Origin: Blastocatellia bacterium
GTDB taxonomy: Bacteria; Acidobacteriota; Blastocatellia; Chloracidobacteriales; Chloracidobacteriaceae
Assembly: GCA_019695185.1 (NCBI GenBank)
Contig: JAIBAN010000030.1
Coordinates: 1 to 64,000 of the forward strand
DNA length: 64,000 nt
Reading direction: 5' to 3'
This document shows, in pieces, positions 53,612-62,541 of this stretch. Each line of letters starts with the position of its first letter. The stretch's first letter is position 1. The notes beneath the pieces were generated by a model. The model worked only from the letters and a program-made list of their open reading frames with translations. It searched no databases and was not told the DNA's origin. Made by a program: the position numbers and the translations under genes.

Positions 53612-54601
53612 ATGGCAGAAAAGTCACGTTCCCTGGAATTCATCATCGGCGCGCTGTTGCTGGTGGTCTTTGGTGTTGCATTCACCCTCATGCTCAGAAT
53701 GTACTATACCGAAAACGACAACAAATATAATGATGTCATTCATGCTCAGGGCAATGACTTTCTTGAAGTCCGGGTGGCTGTTACCGGAGTGGACCCGATC
53801 AAGGGTGAACTGACGGCCCGCTTGAACTTTGAACCCAAAGGCGCATTAAAAGGCGAAGATGGGTACAGCGTGACCGAAGACCTTACGATCTTCGTCAATT
53901 CAATCAAAGGCAAGCAAGTCGAAACCTTGAAAAAGGGCCACCGCCCGACACCACTGGAAGTCACCTTTGACATCTATGGTGACGAAGCCACCGACTACCC
54001 GTTCGACCAGCACGACTGCGACATTGACATCATGGTGACCACGCCTGAAAAACCGAAACCGGCGGAACCACCCCCAACCACTCCAGCCCCGGCAGAAGGA
54101 ACCGAAGGCGAACCGAAACCGGCACCCAAGGAAGCCCCCAAGAAAGACGATAAAGGTGTGACCTCCGTTTCTCAGGTGATGGAAGGCGAACCGGTCAAAT
54201 TGACCGTCCTGGTGGATGCGGCGATTACCGGCTATCGAATCAGCCCGGAAAAATCCGATCAGGATGCCGATATTGGATACATTGGACTGGACCTTGAAAT
54301 TGAACGCACTCCCACGGTGAAAATCTTCTCGATGTTTATTCTCATCTGTTTCTGGGCCTTGACCATTACGATTTTGTCACTGACCTGGGCTGTGACCTTC
54401 CGTGAACGGAAGCTTGAGTTTGCCATGTTCACCTTTATGGCCGGGATGTTGTTTGCTTTTCCAGCAGTTCGAAACCTGCAACCGAACATTCCGCCGCTCG
54501 GTACCCTGACCGATTTTCTTTCAGTCTTCTGGTGTCAGGGCATCATTGTTTTGTGTATTACCACTCTCCTGGGAATATGGATCTTTCGGCCAGCCAAGTA
54601 G
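53612..54601 (+). CDS. DUF4436-like membrane protein
   Basis: About 329 residues. Start at 53612 after GGAGG. One N-terminal membrane segment, then a periplasmic domain (VTFDIYGDEATDYPFDQHDCD, with the family's YPFD), a Pro/Glu/Lys-rich insert near 150-180, and three C-terminal membrane segments. The layout is that of DUF4436, known mostly from actinobacteria. The function is unknown. It is divergent from alaS. Confidence 0.75.
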   Translation: MAEKSRSLEFIIGALLLVVFGVAFTLMLRMYYTENDNKYNDVIHAQGNDFLEVRVAVTGVDPIKGELTARLNFEPKGALKGEDGYSVTEDLTIFVNSIKGKQVETLKKGHRPTPLEVTFDIYGDEATDYPFDQHDCDIDIMVTTPEKPKPAEPPPTTPAPAEGTEGEPKPAPKEAPKKDDKGVTSVSQVMEGEPVKLTVLVDAAITGYRISPEKSDQDADIGYIGLDLEIERTPTVKIFSMFILICFWALTITILSLTWAVTFRERKLEFAMFTFMAGMLFAFPAVRNLQPNIPPLGTLTDFLSVFWCQGIIVLCITTLLGIWIFRPAK

Positions 54602-54604
54602 GAA

Positions 54605-54740
54605 AAATTGAGAATTGAGAATTGAGAATTGAGAATTGAGAATTGAAAGAGGTTTGTACCTATATGCAAACTCAATTCTCGATTCTCAATTCTCAGTTCT
54701 CAGTCCTCAGTCCTCAGTCCTCAGTCCTCAGTCCTCAAAT
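54605..54740. repeat. Inverted heptamer element with two unit types
   Basis: The left arm (54605-54646) is ATTGAGA x5. The right arm (54671-54740) is CTCAATT-like units x4 that change to CTCAGTC x5, ten in all. It fills the gap between the DUF4436 stop (54601) and the convergent M23 stop (54744). Confidence 0.92.
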
Positions 54741-54743
54741 CAT

Positions 54744-55904
54744 TTATGGGATAATTTTATCCCCTGGCAGCGGCAGGGCATTGACCAAAGGCAACGTCTC
54801 TTTTCCCCGAACTACATGGCCACCGGACAAAACCGTAGGAAGTCCCTGACTGGAAAACACACTCAATGGCGAGTTGTCCCAGGCATCCACAAAATGGACA
54901 TGTAAATGCGGTTCCGAAGTATTCCCCGAATTACCGACCTTCCCCAACATCTGACCAGCCACCACCAGTTCACCCGGATTGACAAGCGGTGAATGGTTCA
55001 TCATGTGCGCATAGACGCTGAACAGTTTCTCTCCGTGCTGAATCACCACAAAATTGCCCGCCGGATGATTCGCATCACGACCTCCGATTTCCTGATCTGA
55101 CAGCTCCCGCTCCACGGCGACCACACGCCCCGGTGCCACCGCCCTGATTTCCTTGCCCCAGGCAAAATAATCCTCTTTCTGTAGACTGAAGGCCGGAACC
55201 GAACTGCGGTTTTGCTCGTCCACTTGCAGAAAATCTATGGCAAACCTTTGACTGCAATAGACTTGGTTTTCCGTTGGAAGCAACGCAAACCGATGATTGT
55301 AATTCAATGGTGCGTTGACGTTGAGCCAGGTTTTTCCATCAAAAGCGAGCGGAAACCGCATGGGCTGCGGGGTTGAAAACGGTTGTAAGGGAACTTCGAC
55401 AATTTTGGGACCGTTCGGAGCGAGGTTCACAACCATGCGGGCTTTTGTCGGAGTTTCCGTCGGTTTGGTCAACCCGGTGACCAAAATCAAAGCGCTTTCA
55501 TTCGTTTCCAGACTTCTGGTTCCACTTGGCCTGACGGAAAACCCTCCGTTGGGTTCCCGATGGACCACCAACAGCATTTCTTTGAAATCCTTTTTCTTGT
55601 AAACAGTCGATTTGAGCACCTTGCCTGAGGCATTCAGCACCTCAAACTGGATTTTTGAGATGGTGACCGGGGTACGGTCAGGGTTGGTCACGATTGCATC
55701 CCCAACCACCACCCAAAAACCGGAAGCCTCCCGGCTGACAGGCCATTCAGCCCGGATTGGATTTAAGGTAATGCCGATTGGGGCTGCGGCTGTGTGTGCT
55801 TGTAAGCCTCCGTGCCAGCTTCCCTGGAGCAGCAGAAAGCAACTGCACAAACCAAGTGCCAGCAAAAAACGAAATGGAAATGAAATCATGTGCGTAAGGT
55901 TCAT
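54744..55904 (-). CDS. M23-family peptidase, secreted
   Basis: 386 residues. Start at 55904 after GAGGAG, with a hydrophobic export signal (FRFLLALGLCSCFLLLQGS). The C-terminal LytM domain has a possible first metal ligand in RDANHPAGNFVVIQHG and the HLHVHF motif near residue 330; VYAHMMNHSPLVNPGELV fits the family. M23 enzymes cut peptidoglycan crosslinks or act as inactive regulators of amidases. The first 200 residues are an Ig-like or beta-rich domain of unknown family. It could shape the cell wall. Confidence 0.85.
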   Translation of the reverse strand: MNLTHMISFPFRFLLALGLCSCFLLLQGSWHGGLQAHTAAAPIGITLNPIRAEWPVSREASGFWVVVGDAIVTNPDRTPVTISKIQFEVLNASGKVLKSTVYKKKDFKEMLLVVHREPNGGFSVRPSGTRSLETNESALILVTGLTKPTETPTKARMVVNLAPNGPKIVEVPLQPFSTPQPMRFPLAFDGKTWLNVNAPLNYNHRFALLPTENQVYCSQRFAIDFLQVDEQNRSSVPAFSLQKEDYFAWGKEIRAVAPGRVVAVERELSDQEIGGRDANHPAGNFVVIQHGEKLFSVYAHMMNHSPLVNPGELVVAGQMLGKVGNSGNTSEPHLHVHFVDAWDNSPLSVFSSQGLPTVLSGGHVVRGKETLPLVNALPLPGDKIIP

Positions 55905-56090
55905 CGTGTCTCCTCAATTGGTTTTGTTTTGTGAATTGGGTATTTGTTGTTTTCAAACGAAAGAGGATGTTCAGCCGGGTTCGGAAAGACTTGACCCTGG
56001 ACGCCAATTTCCTGACCAATCACGACACGGCAACGCAAGGCTGAGAACCGAGAGTCCTCAAAACAGAAGAACATAAGGTGAAAGGAAGCT

Positions 56091-57095
56091 ATGAAAATCT
56101 GTACCGTGCAGGCGCAATCCGTCGCCAAAGTGCTGACCCTGGCAGCCACCCTTGGCTTAAAACAGGAGGACCTGCTTCAGACAATCGGAATTGACCGTGC
56201 CGTGCTGGGTGAACCCGATGCCCGGATTCCGAATGCCCGGTTGATTGAATTGTATGAGGAGGTGGCCCGATGCTCCGGTGACCCGGATTTGGGCCTGCAT
56301 CTGAGTGAAGCAGCCGATTTGGGAATGTTTGATGTCTTTGGGTATACCGTCCTGAACAGTCCGAACCTGGGCGAAGCCTTTCGCCGGACCATGCGGTTTT
56401 ACCAGCTTTGGACCAATGGAGGCCGGTTGCAGCTTGAAACCACCGCCGGGGAAGTCAGATTCCGCTATGTGGTGGACCCTTCCCAGCCGCCGGGCCGGCA
56501 TGAATGTGAATTTACCCTGGCCTTCCCGGTCGTGTACGCCAACCGCCTGACCGGGCGCAATTGCTCCCCCCGGCTGGTCCGATTCCAGCACGCCAAACCA
56601 CTGCGGACCACTGAACATGCCCGGATTTTCAAAGCCCCGGTTCGGTTCAATCAATCCTGGAATGAACTGGTTTTTGCCAGGGAAGTTCTGGAATACCCCT
56701 TACCGGCGGCAGACCCGCAACTGGGCTCCCTGCTCGTCCGGCTGGCTGAGGAACAGCTCGCCAAACTGGCCCCACCCACCACGTTGGTCGAACAGGTTGA
56801 ACAGCTTATCGCCCAAGCCCTGCGCGGAGGCGACCCCGGCCTGCCGGTGGTGGCCCGTCAATTGGGACTCAGCCCGCGCACGCTTCAACGTAAATTGCGC
56901 GAAGCCAAGACCTCACATCAAATCATCCTGGATGACCTGCGTAGCACCTTTGCCCGGCAATACCTCCGCAATCCAGCGTTTGCCGTCTGCGAAGTTGCCT
57001 ATCTGCTTGGGTTTTCCGATGCAAGTGTCTTTAACCGGGCCTTTCGCCGCTGGACCGGGCTTTCGCCTCAGGAATTTCGCCGGCAGGAACCGTAA
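56091..57095 (+). CDS. AraC-family transcriptional regulator
   Basis: 334 residues. The N-terminal two thirds is the arabinose-binding-like domain of OruR/ArgR type (ALGLKQEDLLQTIGIDRAVL, then LGLHLSEAADLGMFDVFGYT). The C-terminal AraC DNA-binding domain has two helix-turn-helix motifs (VVARQLGLSPRTLQRKLREA and VAYLLGFSDASVFNRAFRRW). The inducer and targets are unknown. It stands alone on its strand and has a strong terminator. Confidence 0.92.
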   Translation: MKICTVQAQSVAKVLTLAATLGLKQEDLLQTIGIDRAVLGEPDARIPNARLIELYEEVARCSGDPDLGLHLSEAADLGMFDVFGYTVLNSPNLGEAFRRTMRFYQLWTNGGRLQLETTAGEVRFRYVVDPSQPPGRHECEFTLAFPVVYANRLTGRNCSPRLVRFQHAKPLRTTEHARIFKAPVRFNQSWNELVFAREVLEYPLPAADPQLGSLLVRLAEEQLAKLAPPTTLVEQVEQLIAQALRGGDPGLPVVARQLGLSPRTLQRKLREAKTSHQIILDDLRSTFARQYLRNPAFAVCEVAYLLGFSDASVFNRAFRRWTGLSPQEFRRQEP

Positions 57096-57359
57096 ACCGA
57101 AGCCGGCCCGCTCATTTTGTTCGGCAAGTCACGCCACAAAAAAGCTAAACCATTCCAATAAAATAACTTAAAGGAAAAAACCAAAATGTCTCGGAAAATT
57201 TTTGCATTTTTTCAAAAAAAATTTTTTTTGACCGCATCTTTTTGTACCTCTGCGGGTAATAAGTAAATGCGTGAGAAATTATTTCGGTGTTTCCCAAAAA
57301 CACCGATTCGAGAACAGTTTCCCTGGCGGCCCCCCAAAAACCGTCCAGGGGTATGTTCA
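57096..57359. other. AT-rich intergenic region after the AraC gene
   Basis: It contains long A and T runs (57170-57235) and no clear gene. A short frame ends before the terminator. Nothing further is seen. Confidence 0.4.
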
Positions 57360-57398
57360 CCGGTGGAACCCTCCCTACAGGTTCCACCGGCTTTTTTT
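57360..57398 (+). terminator. Strong terminator after the AraC gene
   Basis: An 11-bp perfect stem CCGGTGGAACC (57360-57370) with GGTTCCACCGG (57380-57390), then CTTTTTTT. Confidence 0.9.
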
Positions 57399-57401
57399 GT
57401 T

Positions 57402-58103
57402 TTACCAGCCAATCTCAACCAACACTTTTCCGTTTTTGACGGTTACGGATTTGAGGTATGGCTTGACGGCTTCTTCAATCGGGGTTTTGGTCTCCAACGG
57501 AATTGCCTGCTCGGACAGCTTTTCGGCCAGGGCTTTCTCAGCCATGCTTCTGAGTGGTTCGTTCAATTTTTCCGGGAGTTGGGCAATTTCCAGACTGGTG
57601 ATTTTGGGATTGCTCAAATGAATGGATTTTGTCTTTGGGTCATAACTGACGCCGGCAAACATGGTGGCGGTACCGGTCAGGCGCGGCTTTGGCAGAGCCG
57701 CCGGTCCATCCAGTTTAGGGCCGCCCGGAGGAAGCGGCGGTTTGCCAAGGCCGGGACCAGGACCAGGACCACGACCAGGACCACGACCGGGGCCGGAAGG
57801 AGGTTCCGGCGCATTTGCCGGGACCGCAGGCAGCTTTGGCAGTGAAATCGTCGGAACCGCCACAATATTCACTTTCACACCGATTTGGTCTTTCCCTTCT
57901 TCCAGCACGACAACCGGGTCGCTGATTGTCACTTCAACCGGAGCTTTTTCCTTTTCCCCGTTGCCAGGCTTGATGGGGAACTTTTCCTCCACTTTTTTCT
58001 GGATTTCCTCCTTGGGGATTTCCACAACAATCGAGAGATTTTTGGCGCAGGACGCCAGCAGAAAAACAGCCAGAACCAGACACAAACGGGAACAGTGCCG
58101 CAT
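57402..58103 (-). CDS. DUF1439-like lipoprotein
   Basis: 233 residues. The lipobox LLASC is at residue 19, so it is a lipoprotein. The pattern VVEIPKEEIQKKVEEKFPIK, then ISDPVVVLEEGKDQIGVKVNI, fits the YceB/DUF1439 lipid-binding-like fold. Unlike the usual family it carries an inserted Pro/Gly/Arg repeat (GPGRGPGRGPGPGPG, near 105-125), encoded by a GC-rich simple repeat. It starts in a gap next to the GH13 gene, divergently. Confidence 0.7.
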   Translation of the reverse strand: MRHCSRLCLVLAVFLLASCAKNLSIVVEIPKEEIQKKVEEKFPIKPGNGEKEKAPVEVTISDPVVVLEEGKDQIGVKVNIVAVPTISLPKLPAVPANAPEPPSGPGRGPGRGPGPGPGLGKPPLPPGGPKLDGPAALPKPRLTGTATMFAGVSYDPKTKSIHLSNPKITSLEIAQLPEKLNEPLRSMAEKALAEKLSEQAIPLETKTPIEEAVKPYLKSVTVKNGKVLVEIGW

Positions 58104-58269
58104 TGGATGGGTTCTCCTTTGGATGAGAGGGTGGATTGGGTGGTTTTGAGGTGCAAACCGGGCTACTATACCTGAAATCCACCATCTGTCAGCGGTTCTC
58201 CCAAACGATTTGCAAAAGAAATAACATTCCCTCTGTCACCCGTTTCGGTTTTTCCCGTGAGGTTGTCCC

Positions 58270-59670
58270 ATGCGCATTGTAACCGCTTTGTTGCTTTGCC
58301 TGTTTGTGACCGGTCTGCTTGCAGCCCAACAGAAACCAGTTCCTGGCCGGAATCGCTCCATGAAAGAAAACCCTTATCAGCCCAAGCCTTATGTGACCAT
58401 CAGCCATCCGGAATGGTCCAAAAACGCGACGATGTACCAGCTCAACACCCGGCAATTCACACCCGAAGGCACCTTTCAGGCAGCGGAAAAACAGCTCCCC
58501 CGGCTGAAACAGCTTGGGGTGGACATACTCTGGGTCATGCCGATTCATAAAATCGGGGAAAAGCACCGAAAAGGGAGTTTGGGCAGCCCCTACGCGGTCA
58601 AGGATTATTACAGCGTCAATCCGGAATTCGGCACCCTGGCTGATTTCAAACATTTCGTCAAAGCAGCACATGAACAAGGGTTTCACGTCCTGCTCGACTG
58701 GGTTGCCAACCACACCGCCTGGGACAACAATCTTGTCACCGAGCACCCTGAATGGTACGACCGGGATTGGAAAGGTGAGTTTCGCCCAACCCCCTGGTGG
58801 GATTGGGACGACATTATCAACCTCAATTACCGGCAATCGGGGCTGCGGAAATACATGACCGAAGCGATGAAATACTGGGTCAGGGAAACTCACATTGACG
58901 GGTTTCGTTGCGATGTGGCCGGATTTGTGCCGGTGGATTTCTGGAATCAGGTACGGAAGGAACTTGACCGCATCAAACCGGTCTTTATGCTGGCCGAGTG
59001 GGAATCACGCGACCTCCATGCTGCCGCCTTTGATATGACCTATGCCTGGAGCTGGTATGACGCGGTTCATGAAATTGCCACCGGGAAAAAGAAGGATTTA
59101 AGCGGACTCTTTGTGTATTACTCCTGGAACGAAAGTTCCTTTCCCGCTGATTCCCTGCGGATGACCTTTGTCAGCAATCACGACAAGAATTCATGGGATG
59201 GCACCGAGTTTGAACAGTTTGGTCCGGCGTTGGAACCGGCCATCGTGCTTTCCTGCACCGGTGAGGGAATGCCCCTGATTTACAACGGTCAGGAAGCGGG
59301 CAACCGAAAACGGCTCAAGTTCTTTGAAAAGGACCCGATTGAGTGGCGTGAACATCCCAATGGAACGCTTTACCAGAAACTGTTTGCCCTTAGAAAAAAG
59401 AACACCGCGCTCTGGAACGCCCATTGGGGTGCTACCATGATTGGCATTCCCAACAGTGTGCCTGACAAAGTCTTCAGTTTTGTGCGCCGCAATGACAATG
59501 ACAAAGTGTTTGTCGTACTCAACTTTTCCGACCAACCACAGACCGTCACCTTCCGGGAAGCATTGTATCACGGCACCTACACGGAGTTTTTCAGCGGTAC
59601 GGCAACAACGCTGGACGCAGCTTCCAAACTGGAACTGCCACCGTTTGGCTACCGGGTGTTTGTCAAATGA
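58270..59670 (+). CDS. GH13-family (alpha-amylase-type) glycoside hydrolase, secreted
   Basis: 466 residues with a signal peptide (VTALLLCLFVTGLLAAQ). The four GH13 regions are present: I in LLDWVANHTAW, II in DGFRCDVAGF (Asp nucleophile), III in MLAEWES (Glu acid/base), IV in FVSNHDKNS. A beta-sandwich C domain ends the protein (KVFSFVRRNDNDKVFVVLNF). It acts on alpha-glucans. The exact linkage cannot be told. It lies alone between genes of unrelated function. Confidence 0.93.
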   Translation: MRIVTALLLCLFVTGLLAAQQKPVPGRNRSMKENPYQPKPYVTISHPEWSKNATMYQLNTRQFTPEGTFQAAEKQLPRLKQLGVDILWVMPIHKIGEKHRKGSLGSPYAVKDYYSVNPEFGTLADFKHFVKAAHEQGFHVLLDWVANHTAWDNNLVTEHPEWYDRDWKGEFRPTPWWDWDDIINLNYRQSGLRKYMTEAMKYWVRETHIDGFRCDVAGFVPVDFWNQVRKELDRIKPVFMLAEWESRDLHAAAFDMTYAWSWYDAVHEIATGKKKDLSGLFVYYSWNESSFPADSLRMTFVSNHDKNSWDGTEFEQFGPALEPAIVLSCTGEGMPLIYNGQEAGNRKRLKFFEKDPIEWREHPNGTLYQKLFALRKKNTALWNAHWGATMIGIPNSVPDKVFSFVRRNDNDKVFVVLNFSDQPQTVTFREALYHGTYTEFFSGTATTLDAASKLELPPFGYRVFVK

Positions 59671-59710
59671 AGCCAAGGGGAAAGATTTCCGCCTCTGAAT
59701 CAGGACAACG

Positions 59711-60160
59711 TCAAGGACAAAGCCCAGGGGGGCTTCGCTTGAGTTTGGTTAAACGAATGGTCCGTAAATAAACCAAAGAAGCCACGGGTCCTCCGCTCCA
59801 AGGTTTATCAAGCTCAAGCTGCAGGTTCACCTTTTCGGAATTGTTGTTTTGTTGAGAAGCAAATTCGGTAATTTCAAGGGTTAGCGGGTACGTATTTCCT
59901 TCAGGAGAATGCAAGACACCTGAAATTTTATTTCTAACGGCCCCGTTATCACTTATTGCCTGAAACCGTTTCCCGACTTTGACAGTCAGGCGAATCTCAA
60001 AGTCATGGTTTAACGGGTCATGGAGTTGAACACTCAGGTTGTACCATTCAGGTTTTGCCTCTTCGCCACTGCCATGAGATGTGCCGAAACCTAAAATGAC
60101 CAAAAGCAAAATCACAACTCTCAGCCATTCCCGTTTTATGGGCACCATCCTATTTTGCAT
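59711..60160 (-). CDS. Hypothetical secreted protein
   Basis: About 149 residues. Start set at the ATG at 60160 with AGGT upstream; another ATG lies 12 bp in. An N-terminal hydrophobic segment (RVVILLLVILGFGTSHG) suggests a signal peptide. The rest is beta-rich (NLSVQLHDPLNHDFEIRLTV, and PLTLEITEFASQ). The family is not recognised. It lies 61 bp after the stop codon of the HEAT-repeat gene, on the same strand, and may be co-transcribed. Confidence 0.6.
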   Translation of the reverse strand: MQNRMVPIKREWLRVVILLLVILGFGTSHGSGEEAKPEWYNLSVQLHDPLNHDFEIRLTVKVGKRFQAISDNGAVRNKISGVLHSPEGNTYPLTLEITEFASQQNNNSEKVNLQLELDKPWSGGPVASLVYLRTIRLTKLKRSPPGLCP

Positions 60161-60221
60161 GAATACCTGTTTTAGATTCTGCCGGGCACTCAAATCGCAT
60201 TTTCCACAAACATTTTACTTG

Positions 60222-61910
60222 CTACCGACTGGCGGAATTGCTGCCATATTTTTGGGAAATCCATTTTTTGGCATCTTCCACCGGCATGATGCGGATGGCA
60301 CCGTTGTCCATAATATAGGTAAATGGATGGTTACAATTGCCAATAGTCCCAAGCACTCTTTCCAAATCTTCAAATAAAGTTGTTTCGTTCCAGAAATCGA
60401 TCTCTGGCCATAACCCATTGGACGAGGTTCCGTTTGGTTTCAACTTCAAAGGTTTTCCAGATAGAACGATGGGAATGCCACTGTTTCGACTCAATTCAAC
60501 CGCCGCTTGATTGGCAGCCAATGCCCCTACCCGTTTCACCTGAACGGTTGCAACTTTTTGAAACAGTGCCGGATCAAGCAAGTTATTGAGCTGCACAATG
60601 ACAACTGCACTGTCATCAGAATGTGCCTGCTGGATGTAGGTAAGCAATGCCGGAAGCCCTCTCGGGTTTCCAATTTTGGCCAAAGCACGAGCGGCTTCCT
60701 TTGCCAGAAACTGATCTCTATCCGTGGCCTGAATTTTTGTCAGCATTACCAAAACGTCAACGGCTGCTGAAACTTTCCAGCTTCCCAATATTTCGGCTGC
60801 ACTTCCTGCCAAAAACTGATTGTTGTCATGCAGATAAGCAATCAAGGTTGGAACCGCTGTCCGGGCTTCAAGGTCGAAAAGAAGGCGCATAAAAAGCTGA
60901 CGATTCGAATAATCTTCATTTTCATTGCGCCCCAATAGGTGTCGGTTTTCCAAATGCCGGATCAAGACTGGAGCAATCGACATTGCATGCATTGTCAAAA
61001 TATGTCGAACCACCTCACTGCGAACCTGCTCGTCTTGAGGATCACTTGGAAATTTGATGATCAGTCGCTCTAGTATCAGCGGAAAAACCTTGGATTCCTC
61101 AAAAAAAGCAAGTGCGACTAAAACCTGTAAATGGAGGTGCTTATCGTTTGTCTCCTGAGCCAGTTGCCAAAGTTGCGGCACATATTGCTTCCCATCCAGT
61201 TTGACCACGGCATCCACTGCCTCAAAGGGCAAATTTGGCTCCGGGTCGGCAAATAACTTGACGAGTTCCGGAAGTGCCTCTTTTGCCTGGAAACGGACCA
61301 ATTCTTTTGTAGCTGCTTGCCGTTCATTTGAATTCGAAGAAGATAATTGCTTGATCAAAGGTGGAATTGCTTCCTTGGCACCGATTTTTATCAAGGATTC
61401 CAAAGCAGCTTTGTGCACAAACGGTTCTGATGATTCCAGCAAAGCAACAATTTCTTCTTTCAACGGGGTACAATCAAAATTTTTCAAAATATCAAAAATT
61501 AGCAATTGGCAGCCCGGCCCATTCATTTTTAAGTGAGGTCTGAAAATCGAGACCGGAAATTCCAGTTGTTTGGTTTCAATGACAAACTTGGCTTTCCTCC
61601 ACACCTGGAAAAGAAAATCCTGATCTTTGATCTCAGCCAGGTTTTCCTGTAGAAAAGCCTCAACCACTGAGAAACATTCCTCTTTGGTATAATCCTCCAC
61701 CAGTTCAATTTCAAAAGAACACCCTCTGGAAACAAAAAACGCAATCTCATCCAGTCGGACCACTGGAGCAGGCAAGCCTGATGGCCTCTTGCGCAGCAGC
61801 CCCCCTGTGGCGTCCGAACGGGATTTGCTTTGGGAAAAAACGGGTAGCGGATGAAGGGCAAGCCCTCCACACAGCAGTACAAGCGGCAAGAGAAAGAAAG
61901 CTCTGCGCAT
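60222..61910 (-). CDS. Secreted HEAT-repeat protein
   Basis: About 562 residues. Start moved from 62159 to the ATG at 61910, which opens a signal peptide (FFLLPLVLLCGGLALHPLP); the longer frame runs through a repeat. At least eight HEAT-type helical repeats are seen (KIGAKEAIPPLIKQLSSSN, RFQAKEALPELVKLFADPE, ALAKIGNPRGLPALLTYIQQ). The C-terminal 90 residues (GIPIVLSGKPLKLKP, then YIMDNGAIRIMP) resemble the short STN/secretin N-domain. It is probably periplasmic or outer-membrane linked. The partner is unknown. Confidence 0.8.
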   Translation of the reverse strand: MRRAFFLLPLVLLCGGLALHPLPVFSQSKSRSDATGGLLRKRPSGLPAPVVRLDEIAFFVSRGCSFEIELVEDYTKEECFSVVEAFLQENLAEIKDQDFLFQVWRKAKFVIETKQLEFPVSIFRPHLKMNGPGCQLLIFDILKNFDCTPLKEEIVALLESSEPFVHKAALESLIKIGAKEAIPPLIKQLSSSNSNERQAATKELVRFQAKEALPELVKLFADPEPNLPFEAVDAVVKLDGKQYVPQLWQLAQETNDKHLHLQVLVALAFFEESKVFPLILERLIIKFPSDPQDEQVRSEVVRHILTMHAMSIAPVLIRHLENRHLLGRNENEDYSNRQLFMRLLFDLEARTAVPTLIAYLHDNNQFLAGSAAEILGSWKVSAAVDVLVMLTKIQATDRDQFLAKEAARALAKIGNPRGLPALLTYIQQAHSDDSAVVIVQLNNLLDPALFQKVATVQVKRVGALAANQAAVELSRNSGIPIVLSGKPLKLKPNGTSSNGLWPEIDFWNETTLFEDLERVLGTIGNCNHPFTYIMDNGAIRIMPVEDAKKWISQKYGSNSASR

Positions 61911-62082
61911 AGTTTTTGAATTGGTGGCAAACTTTCGGGACTCAAGATGGAAGGTCTGTATTTTTGACGCCCGGATATGACAATGGTTCATTTTTCTCTG
62001 CTTTTTTGCAAACCCAAAGCCCCATTTGCCTGAGAAACCTAAATCGGACCACACAACATCGGAACACTTTGCCATTTTTTTC

Positions 62083-62179
62083 TCACCGCAGAGGCGCAGA
62101 GAAGACGCAGAGGATGCGCAGAGAAAAAAACAGAAAAACTCTGCGCAAACTCTGCGCAAACTCTGCGTCTCTGCGGTGA
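62083..62179. repeat. Inverted CTCTGCG element upstream of the HEAT gene
   Basis: The left arm (62083-62123, TCACCGCAGAGGCGCAGAGA...) and right arm (62139-62179, ending CTCTGCGTCTCTGCGGTGA) pair with few mismatches around a 15-bp A-rich core. Same family as 41758-41855. Confidence 0.92.
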
Positions 62180-62541
62180 AAGTATTAATTCAAAATGTTC
62201 CCATCTTTTGTGGACTGATTTAGAAACCGGCTGCATTTTTTTACGGGATGAAACCTGAATTTTTTGGATAGAAATTCTTGAGTGGCTGCCAGGATGACGT
62301 TTCGTGGTGCAGGCAGCGCCACCTCAGCAGCCAACCCAAGATGGTGCGGGCAAGCCGGGCAAACAACCCCCAGTTCGTTCCACCCAGCCTACCCCACGCT
62401 GAAGGGGATGAAGCATGAGCTTTGGGGGGTTGCTTTTCATTTTTTGAAGCCAGTTGTGGAAAAAATGAAAACAAACTGATTTCTGATGCAAAAAATCAGC
62501 AAAACTTTGCCTTGTGTTTTTCCAGCACAAAAGCACTTTGC
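62180..62541. other. Unexplained GC-rich region
   Basis: About 360 bp without a credible gene. The part 62280-62420 is GC-rich, with several short inverted segments (GGCAGCGCC/GCAGCC, CCCC/GGGG), unlike nearby spacers. A minus-strand frame through it (62241-62474) lacks gene features. It could be a repeat or a structured RNA. Confidence 0.4.

Noticed and set aside
57677-57865. Frame through the Gly/Pro/Arg repeat of the lipoprotein
   Set aside because: Low-complexity shadow of the GPGRGP repeat in the true frame.
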